DNA of 11,253 bases, from contig CAMPIP010000067.1 of assembly GCA_946886425.1 (NCBI GenBank), positions 1 to 11,253 of the forward strand, written 5' to 3'. The notes beneath the pieces were generated by a model. The model had not been told where the DNA came from and ran no database searches. It saw nothing but the letters and a program-made list of their open reading frames with translations. Origin of the DNA: an uncultured Actinomycetes bacterium (GTDB lineage: Bacteria > Actinomycetota > Thermoleophilia > Solirubrobacterales > 70-9). Shown here piece by piece: positions 1 through 7,200 of this stretch. The position numbers and the translations under genes were made by a program. Each line of letters begins with the position of its first letter. The first letter of the stretch is position 1.

Positions 1-117
1 CCCCAGGGCCCCAGTGGCCCCCAGGGACCCACTGGGACGCAGGGTGCAGCCGGGCCGCAGGGAGCGGCCGGGCCGCAAGGCGTCGCCGGCCCCCAGGGCA
101 AGCGGGGCCCGGCTGGC
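1..117 (+). repeat. Collagen Gly-X-Y triplet array (13 visible triplets)
   Basis: Thirteen consecutive 9-nt units each encode X-Y-Gly, with Pro-Gln-Gly the most frequent triplet (five copies) and Ala-Ala-Gly twice. There is no interruption, and the array is cut by the window edge, so its total length is unknown. The last triplets, KRG and PAG, introduce basic charge before the globular tail. Codon reuse (CCCCAGGGC and close variants) makes the DNA itself a degenerate 9-bp tandem repeat, prone to copy-number change. Confidence 0.9.
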
Positions 118-357
118 AAGGTGACCGTGACCTGCAGGGTCAAGAACGCCAAGAAGGTCACCTGCAAGGTGCAGCAACCCAAGGCAAGCAAGCGCCCGCT
201 CCTGAGGTGGAGCCTGCGCAAGGGTGGCAGGTCGGTGAGGCACGGCAAGACGACCGCCAGGCGCCTGGAAGCGGTGCTGAACCATCTGCGACCCGGGCAT
301 TACAGGCTCCGCATCAACGGCGCCGGTAAGCCGGTTGCGATCGAGGTGGGTCGATGA
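1..357 (+). CDS. Collagen-like Gly-X-Y repeat protein, C-terminal part (5' end outside window)
   Basis: The reading frame is open from base 1 to the TGA at 355-357, so the true start lies upstream; the GTG at 121 is internal. The first 39 codons are 13 uninterrupted triplets with Gly in every third position ([21 protein letters not shown] and so on to KRG, PAG), the pattern of bacterial collagen-like proteins that form triple helices outside the cell. A basic domain of about 79 residues follows. It has two cysteines in a repeated 'VTC[RK]V' motif, an Arg/Lys-rich middle and a likely beta-rich end ([10 protein letters not shown]). Such a domain could cap or trimerise the collagen rod or bind the envelope; neither role is shown here. 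The stop overlaps the next start in ATGA, implying coupling. The collagen-like call is firm; the function of the C-terminal domain is unknown. Confidence 0.85.
   Translation, partial: PQGPSGPQGPTGTQGAAGPQGAAGPQGVAGPQGKRGPAGKVTVTCRVKNAKKVTCKVQQPKASKRPLLRWSLRKGGRSVRHGKTTARRLEAVLNHLRPGHYRLRINGAGKPVAIEVGR
343..349 (+). promoter_or_regulatory. Ribosome binding site of the propeller/FN3 gene
   Basis: GAGGTGG lies inside the last codons of the upstream collagen-like gene, with its GAGG core 7 nt before the ATG at 354. It supports that ATG as the start and fits translational coupling through the ATGA overlap at 354-357. Confidence 0.6.
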
Positions 358-3300
358 GCAGCGCAGGGCAGCGCGGTTTCGGTATCGGCACCCTGCTGGT
401 TTCCCTGGCGCTCGGGCTGCTGCTTGCGGCCAGCGCCTCGGCCACGCAGTACCAGCGGTCCGTGGAGGGGGTCTTCGGGTCGGCCGAACAACCAAATTTG
501 GTCTATCCCAACTCCATCGTCGTCGACCCTATGACCGATGACCTGCTGATCAGCGGGTACCTCAAACCGACTGACCTGGCCGCGGGGGTGGTGATCAAGC
601 GGTTCAATTCCGACGGCACCCCCGCCATCTTCGCCGCCCTCGGCACGAACGCGATCGATGGCAAAGCGGGACCGGGGGAAAAGCCCTGCTCCGAAGAACC
701 GGCCTCCTGCGACAAAACTCCCCAGAACGGGCTCAACGAAGGTCGACAGATCGCGGTCGACCCCACCAACGGCAACATCTACGTGACCCAGAGCAAATCG
801 CACCTGGTCGACATCTTTTCCTCCGAAGGCAGATACCTGGGCCAGCTCACGGCGGCCGGGACCAAAAAATTCGACGCGCCCTGCGGCGTTGTCGTCGATT
901 CCGCTGGAGCGGTCTACGTCGCGCAGAACCTCGAAATCAACAAGTACGTCGCAAGTGGCCCTATACCGGTCAACGCCGACAACAGCGCCAACTTCAAGAC
1001 CGAGCACGAAGCGGCCTGTGAGATGGCGCTGGGGGCCGGTCCCTCGGCCGGCTCGATCTTCATCACTGCTTCCGGGGCAAACCCCGGTCCCGCCACCCTC
1101 AAGGTGGACAAGGAAACCGGCGAGTTCACCAAATTCGTCGAGGGGATCTCCGGGCCTGTGACGGTCGATCCCACGAGCGGCAACCCGATCATTGGCAGTG
1201 GCCCGAAGGTCATGGTCGAATTCGACGGTGCCGGCGATACGGCTGGAGCTGTGCTGTCGCGTACGGTCCTCGACGAACCAGGGGAGCAACGCAGAATTGC
1301 CGATGCCGCCTTCGATAACTACGGCAACCTCTACGTCACCCAGACTTACCCAGGTATTCCCGATACCCCGATTTTCATCTATGGCGACCCAGCCGTCGTG
1401 CCAACCGTCACAGCGAATCCGGCCACCGATGTCACCGGTAGTCAGGCGAGGCTGTCGGGCTCGGTGAATCCCGATGGGATCGAAGTCACCGAATGCTTCT
1501 TTGAATATGGTCCCGACGACCTCACGGTGCCGTGCGAAGAGTCGATCCCGACCGACTCCGAAGCGCATACGGTCCACGCGACGGTTTCCGGCCTCAGTCC
1601 GAACGGACAAAAATACGCTTTCCGACTTGCCGCCCGCAACGAAAACGGCATGGAACGAAGCGCCGACGAGGTTTTGGAGACCGCGCAGACGACGGTTACT
1701 ACGGCTGCGTCCGTCACCGGCATCAGTACCGCCACGCTTAACGGCATGCTTCGTCCCGAAGGAGAGCAGTACACCGAATGCTTCTTCGAATGGGGTTTGA
1801 CCACCAACGACGAATACGAACATGTCGCCCCGTGTAGTCCGTCCGCGGGCGACATTCCGCCGGACTTCAGCCCCCACGGAGTCAGCGCGCCACTCGGGGA
1901 ACTGCAGGAGTCGACCCGCTACCGCTACCGCCTGGTTTCGACGAACTCCGAGGAAAGCCGGACCGGCGAAGAAAGGATCTTCGAAACCTTCGGGGTACCG
2001 CAGATCGTCGAGGTCCGCGCCGGGGGCGCCGGCCAGAACTCGGCGACGCTCGAAGCCAGGATCAATCCAAACGGCTTCGCCACCTCCTATCGCTTCGAGT
2101 GGGGGGCGACGGCAGGTTACGGAAACGTCACCCCGGCCAGGTTCGAACCGGTTGGCTCGGGGCAGCAGCCGGTACGAGTCAGCGCCACGATCTCCGGCCT
2201 GTCGACCGCGAGCACCTGGCACTACCGGGTGATCGCCTCGGGCCCTGGCGGAACCACCGTCAGCCCGGACCGGACGCTCGAGACGCTGAACTCCTGCGGC
2301 CTGCCCGACGGGCGCTGCTTCGAGCTGGTCTCGCGGCGCGATTCCGGTTCAATCGCGTTTCCGGGGATGCCCGGGCCGGCGCTCGAATTCGACTTCCAGG
2401 CGGCTCCGAGCGGTCCCGGTGCCCTCGCCTACGTTGTCGAATCGGGCTATCCCGACGCGACCAAGGGCTATGAAGTCCTCTACGGCGCCCGTCGTAACGC
2501 GAGCGGCTGGACGTCGACCCAGATCAGCACCCCGATCGTCGCCCGCAACGAAAAAACCGGTCCCTCCAGCCTCTCGGGTCGCACCAGATGGCTGTCGGAC
2601 GACCTTGCCTGCGCCTTTGGAGAAAGCGGCCAGCCGCTGACCGACGACCCGGGCCCCCGCGACCTCTCCGAACGCGGCGGGTCCAGCCTCTACCGGTTCA
2701 ACCCGGACGGCTCCTATACCGCGGTGACCAATCTTGCGCCCGAAAACGACGTAGCCCTCTATGAGGTTGGGGGCGCTTCCCAGGACTGCGAGAAATTCGT
2801 CTTCTCCACCAAATTTCGTTATCCGGGCATTCCCGACACCGGTTTTTACGAATGGAGTGGGGGGACGTTACGGAACGCCGGCGTTGTTCCCGGGCCGAGC
2901 GGAGACGTGGCTGTGGCGGCAGAGCCCGCCGGCTACAACGCGGTCTCCCGGGATGGCTCCCGTGTCTTCTTCACGGCTACGCGCCAGTTCAGCCCGAATC
3001 CCGAAGAGATCGGCAAACCCGGCATCTTCGTCCGCGAAGACGGTGGCACTGTCCGCGACATCTCCCTTTCGGAGACTGCCACGCCCGACAAAGACCCGGC
3101 CTACCTGTGGGCTACTCCCGATGGCTCGAGCGTCTTTTTCATGGCCAGTGCCGGACTGACGGCCGAATCGAGCCCCGCTGGCACCGACCTCTACCGCTAT
3201 GACCTCGAAACCGATGAACTGACCGACTTCTCAATCAACCCCAGGGCGGGTGGTGCCGAGGTGGCCGGCCTGCTCGGCGCATCGGAGGACGGCTCACGCG

Positions 3301-4262
3301 CCTACTTTGCCGCCCGCGGCCAGTTCATCGTCGGAGAAGGCAACACCCTGGCTCAGAACGAGGAACGAAACACCTACTCCGTCTACAGCAGCTCGGCGAA
3401 TGGAGATATCGCCTTCGTCGGCACGATCGGCGACGTCCCCGAGGAATTCAGCGCTGCGGCGATTCACCCGGAGGGCTGGAACGGGTGGGCTTCCCGGGTC
3501 AGCCCGGACGGCCGCTACCTGCTGTTCGAGTCGAGGCGAGCCGTCACCGATTACGACAGCAAGGGCGGCTGGGCGGCTTACCTGTATGACGCGGAGGGTG
3601 GTCGGAGCGCGACGGTTTGCGTGTCCTGCCGACCCGATGGCGCCCCGCCCCTCGATCCCAACCACGAGCCCCTGGAAACGCTGAAGCAGAACATCCTCAA
3701 GCTAACCACGGTCCGCTCGCTCGTCGTCCGAAACGGCAAGCCCCAGGTCTACTTCAGCTCCCGCGACGCCCTCGCCCCGGGGGCCGGCGAAGGTCGGAAG
3801 AACGTTTACGAGTGGTCGCACGACCAGGTGTTCTTGCTTGTGCGCGAACTTCCCGAAGTGATCGGGCCCCGTCCATATTTCGTCGGCGCCTCGGCCGACG
3901 GTAGCGACGTCTACCTGGTCAGCCCGCAGAATCTCACCTGGGAAGACCCCGACGAACGGCTCTCCGTCTACACCGCCCGCGTTGGCGGCGGCTTCCCCGA
4001 GCCACCGCCCCCACCGGCGCCCTGCGACGCCGATGTCGAAGGTGCCTGTCAGGGCCCAGGCCAGGGTCCCGCCGGAACGGTCCCCGGTCCGGCCAGTGCT
4101 GCTTTCACTGGGCCCGGCAATGTCAAGCAGGCGGCCAAGAAGCACAAGAAGAAGCACAAGAAGAAGCACAAGAAGCACCACAAGAAGAAGCAGAAGAAGA
4201 AGGGCAAGGGCAAGCAAAAGCACGGCCGAACCGCCGGCGCTGACCGGAGGGCAGGAAAGTGA
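354..4262 (+). CDS. Secreted NHL-propeller / triple FN3-like / TolB-like propeller protein with Lys-His tail
   Basis: A 1302-residue exported protein. Residues 1-30 form a signal peptide: short polar start, hydrophobic core GTLLVSLALGLLLAA, and an A-S-A cleavage site before T31. Residues about 45-345 carry NHL-type propeller strands (RQIAVDPTNGNIYV, GVVVDSAGAVYVAQ, DAAFDNYGNLYVTQ). Residues about 349-645 hold three FN3-like domains, two with the signature ECFFE[YW]G. From 649 (GLPDGRCFELVS) to about 1210 a second propeller-like region repeats 'S-x-DGSRVFF'-type strands (865, 921, 978, 1050, 1181) and contains a CVSC motif at 1089-1092. A Pro-rich linker leads to a Lys/His tail at 1262-1290. 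No LPXTG motif or C-terminal membrane anchor and no enzymatic residues were recognised. The start follows a good ribosome binding site and overlaps the previous stop. It is probably a cell-surface or matrix protein that binds a polymer or partner; the ligand is unknown. Domain calls rest on motif reading, and the exact number of blades is uncertain. Confidence 0.85.
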   Translation: MSSAGQRGFGIGTLLVSLALGLLLAASASATQYQRSVEGVFGSAEQPNLVYPNSIVVDPMTDDLLISGYLKPTDLAAGVVIKRFNSDGTPAIFAALGTNAIDGKAGPGEKPCSEEPASCDKTPQNGLNEGRQIAVDPTNGNIYVTQSKSHLVDIFSSEGRYLGQLTAAGTKKFDAPCGVVVDSAGAVYVAQNLEINKYVASGPIPVNADNSANFKTEHEAACEMALGAGPSAGSIFITASGANPGPATLKVDKETGEFTKFVEGISGPVTVDPTSGNPIIGSGPKVMVEFDGAGDTAGAVLSRTVLDEPGEQRRIADAAFDNYGNLYVTQTYPGIPDTPIFIYGDPAVVPTVTANPATDVTGSQARLSGSVNPDGIEVTECFFEYGPDDLTVPCEESIPTDSEAHTVHATVSGLSPNGQKYAFRLAARNENGMERSADEVLETAQTTVTTAASVTGISTATLNGMLRPEGEQYTECFFEWGLTTNDEYEHVAPCSPSAGDIPPDFSPHGVSAPLGELQESTRYRYRLVSTNSEESRTGEERIFETFGVPQIVEVRAGGAGQNSATLEARINPNGFATSYRFEWGATAGYGNVTPARFEPVGSGQQPVRVSATISGLSTASTWHYRVIASGPGGTTVSPDRTLETLNSCGLPDGRCFELVSRRDSGSIAFPGMPGPALEFDFQAAPSGPGALAYVVESGYPDATKGYEVLYGARRNASGWTSTQISTPIVARNEKTGPSSLSGRTRWLSDDLACAFGESGQPLTDDPGPRDLSERGGSSLYRFNPDGSYTAVTNLAPENDVALYEVGGASQDCEKFVFSTKFRYPGIPDTGFYEWSGGTLRNAGVVPGPSGDVAVAAEPAGYNAVSRDGSRVFFTATRQFSPNPEEIGKPGIFVREDGGTVRDISLSETATPDKDPAYLWATPDGSSVFFMASAGLTAESSPAGTDLYRYDLETDELTDFSINPRAGGAEVAGLLGASEDGSRAYFAARGQFIVGEGNTLAQNEERNTYSVYSSSANGDIAFVGTIGDVPEEFSAAAIHPEGWNGWASRVSPDGRYLLFESRRAVTDYDSKGGWAAYLYDAEGGRSATVCVSCRPDGAPPLDPNHEPLETLKQNILKLTTVRSLVVRNGKPQVYFSSRDALAPGAGEGRKNVYEWSHDQVFLLVRELPEVIGPRPYFVGASADGSDVYLVSPQNLTWEDPDERLSVYTARVGGGFPEPPPPPAPCDADVEGACQGPGQGPAGTVPGPASAAFTGPGNVKQAAKKHKKKHKKKHKKHHKKKQKKKGKGKQKHGRTAGADRRAGK
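1398..2288 (+). repeat. Three tandem FN3-like domains within the propeller protein
   Basis: Residues about 349-444, 445-546 and 548-645 share the order 'A-x-L-x-G-x-[VI/L]-[NR]-P-[DEN]-G ... [FY]-F/E-[YW]-G ... V-[SA]-x-L ... Y-x-[FY]-R-[LV]' seen in bacterial FN3-like domains. The first two each have a cysteine pair (C381/C394 and C476/C494) likely to form a disulfide; the third lacks both. A 15-bp stretch, CACCGAATGCTTCTT, is identical at 1487-1501 and 1772-1786, consistent with domain duplication. Boundaries are approximate. Confidence 0.7.
4137..4223 (+). repeat. Lys/His-rich tail encoded by an imperfect AAGAAGAAGCAC tandem repeat
   Basis: Residues 1262-1290 of the propeller protein comprise 19 Lys, 6 His, 2 Gln and 2 Gly, built on the unit Lys-Lys-Lys-His. 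Nearly all lysines use AAG, so the DNA is a purine-rich 12-bp degenerate repeat. A cationic tail on an exported protein is suited to electrostatic contact with anionic wall polymers or phospholipid head groups; the clustered His could also bind metal. Both roles are inference. Confidence 0.8.
4246..4250 (+). promoter_or_regulatory. Shine-Dalgarno site deciding the GTG start at 4259
   Basis: GGAGG stands 8 nt before the GTG at 4259, within the last codons of the upstream gene. Spacing and match are both near ideal, which makes this GTG the preferred start. The GTG overlaps the upstream TGA as GTGA (4259-4262). Confidence 0.75.
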
Positions 4263-7200
4263 AGAGCCAGGGACAGATCAAGAAGACGATTCGCACCCTA
4301 GCCCTGACGATCGCGGCACTGGGGATCGTCGCCGCCACCGCACAGGCGGCCCCCGCGCCGGCACCGAAGACCGCCTGGAAGATGCTGGCGGTCTCAGCAC
4401 CGACCAACCTGCCACCGAACCAGTCGGAGGTGCAGCGGGTGATCGTCGAAGCCGAAGGCGGCACCTTCACCCTCTCTCGCAAAGTGGGCGACGGCGAGGG
4501 CACGCCGGTCACCGCCAACGGGGTCCTCAACGTCGAAAAAGACAACCCGGTGGCGAAAATCGTCAGCGGTAGCTACGAAGTCGGCGCCCGGGTGACCGGT
4601 AACGGAATTCCGGCGGAAACGACAATTCTTTCCTGCTCGGCGGATTGCGTCACCGCCGGTTCGAACGTGACCCTTTCCAACGCTCCCGAATCGCCCGCGA
4701 GCGGGACCGCGAATCGGGTCGTCAAAGTCTTCACGACGAAACTCTCCGCCGTCACCGGCACCGCACAGGTCGGCGATCTCATCACCGGCACCGGCATCGC
4801 CCCCAGGACTTTTGTCACCGAGGTTGGCGCCGGCACCCTGACCACCACCAAGGCGACCACGGCCGACTACGTTTCCGGAACGATCAGCTTCGTCGTCAGC
4901 GGAGTCAGCTCCCCGGCTTCCTTCAACGCCAGTGCCGCCGAACTGCAGGCAGCTTTGGAAGCCTCGCCCTCGTTTGCACCTGGCTCCTTCACGGTTTCCG
5001 GTGGCCCTGGAGGCGACGCCGAACACCCCTACTTCATCGCCTATGGTGGCCCCTTTGCCGATCAGGACGTCGAGCAATTCAGCTCCGACGCCAGCGCCCT
5101 GGTCGGCGAGCACAAGATAGTTCGCAGCTTCACCACCGTGCCGGGCGGCCCCGGCACCGGAGTGGTCGTGGTCATTCCCGCCAATATCGGCGCCAAAGCC
5201 AGCTTCGGCCAGACCACCGTCACGGTCGGCCCGTTGCCGGCGGGGATCGTCACCTCCGGGCCTGCAAAAGGCAAAGAATGGGAGTGTCCGGGCTCGGAAG
5301 CGGGCCAAAGCTCGGTCACCTGCGTGACCACGCGCCCGGTCGGCGCGCTCTCGCCGAACCCCAATGTTCTCAACGTCCCGGTTGAAGTGCAGGCCGGCGC
5401 CCCGTTTACGGCCAGTTCGGAAGTGAGGATCTCCGGCGCTGGCGACCCGACCGGGGACGTCTTCGAGCTGCCGTTCGTGGTCTCCAACCAGCCCGCGACC
5501 TTCGGCCTGGCGGCGATGTGGGCCGGCGCCTACGAAGCCGATGGCAGTAACTCGGTGCAGGCCGGCGGGCATCCATATAGCGCCGCCTCCTATTTCATGG
5601 TCAACACGGTCAGGACCAAGAGCGGCGCGATCTCTCCAGCCGCCGATCCGCACGGGGTGATCGTCGACCTGCAGCCGGGGTTTGTCGGCAATCCCATGGT
5701 GACCAAACGCTGCCCACAGGCTCTCGTCGCAGACAACCGAAACCTCACCGAGGTGGACTGCAACCGCGAAATGTCGATTGGCTACCTCTCTCCTTACGTC
5801 GGCACGGTCGAGGAAAGCATCAACTTCGAAGAACAGCGCCTCTACAACAACGTTCCGCCGAAGGGCTATCCGGCGGCTTTCAGCTCCAGGCTGGTGCTGC
5901 CGCTGCAGACGATTCTCGCCAGCGTGCGCAGCGACGGTGACTACGGAGTGCGGCTGACCGCGTCCAACAACGCCAATTACCAGAAGCTCTTCGGTGCCTT
6001 CGCGGCTTTCGAAGGCGTACCGAGGGAAGGGACGGGCCAGGCGCTTCTGTCCAACCCGACCGCCTGCACCGAACAGAAACGAAAGACGCCGGTGGTGAGC
6101 CTGGAGGCCGACGCCTGGCAGAAGGTCGGTGAGTTCGTCAGCGCCCCCGATGTCCCGGTCGAGCCTGTGGCGGGCTGCGAGGCCCTTGAGTTCCATCCCG
6201 GCTTTACGTTCCAGCCATCCACCACCACGGGCTCCTCGCCGACGGGTATCACCGCCCGCCTCCACCTGCCCACCGCAGGCTTGACCGATCCAGCTCGATT
6301 GGCCGAGCCTCAGCTGAAGCGCACCGTTGCCAAGCTGCCCTCGGGTCTCGTGTTGAACCCCTCGGTCGCCCGCGGCCTGCAGGCCTGCAGCGAAGCGCAG
6401 ATCGGCTACATGGGCGACGGCTTCGAGCTGCCCAATCCGATGCGCTTCACCGAAGATTCCCCGAGTTGTCCCGATGGGTCCAAGCTCGGCACCGTCGAAG
6501 TGCTGACGCCGCTCCTCGCCGACCCGTTGGTCGGGCACGTCTATCTGGCCGCTCAGGATAAGAACCCCTTCAACAGCACGCTCGCGGTTTACCTCGTAAT
6601 CGATGACGCCAAGTCCGGCATCACGATGAAGCTGCCGGGAGAGGTGAGCACGGATCCGGTTACGGGCCAGATTACGACCACCTTCGACTACAGCCCGCAG
6701 CTGGCGTTCGAAGACCTGATCCTGCGCTTCCCGGGTGGTGGCCCACGCTCCTCGTTCGCGACTCCCGAAGTCTGCGGGCGCTACGAGACCAAGGGCACCT
6801 GGACTCCCTGGTCGGCGCCTGAATCCGGGCCGCCGGCGCAGACGAGCGACGGTTTCGACGTCTCCGGCAACTGCGCCGGCTCGGCCGGCGCGCGTCCCTT
6901 CTCGCCGCGCTTCGAAGCGGGTACCGGCAACCCGATCGCCGGCGGCTACGCGCCGCTGGTCATCAAGGTCGACCGCAAGGACGGCGAACAGGAACTGCGC
7001 CAGCTGAACTTCACCCTTCCTCCGGGTGTGACCGGCAAGCTCGCCGGGATCCCCTACTGCTCCGACGGGCAGATCGCCGCGGCGGCGGGCAAGACCGGCA
7101 AGGAGGAGAAGGCGTCACCGAGCTGCCCGGGGGCAAGCCGCCTGGGCTCGGTCGACACCGCCTCGGGCGTCGGTTCGGAGCCGTTCCACGTCAGCGGCGA

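Noticed and set aside
10..36. 8-bp inverted repeat CCCAGTGG / CCACTGGG with an 11-nt loop
   Set aside because: It arises from similar Pro-Ser-Gly and Pro-Thr-Gly codons inside the collagen repeat; no T-run or operator context supports a terminator or regulatory site.
121..357. GTG at 121 as the start of a separate small gene
   Set aside because: The same frame is open upstream to base 1 with a perfect collagen triplet array, so the GTG is an internal valine.
300..2222. Long antisense open frame (about 640 codons) opposite the propeller gene
   Set aside because: Its translation is Arg/Gly-rich and low in recognisable motifs, as expected for a GC-rich shadow; the plus strand encodes clear NHL and FN3 motifs across the same bases.
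4394..6538. Antisense open frame (about 714 codons) opposite the Cys-paired repeat gene
   Set aside because: Composition is typical of a shadow frame with no domain, no signal peptide and no good start context; the plus strand has signal peptide and repeated modules.
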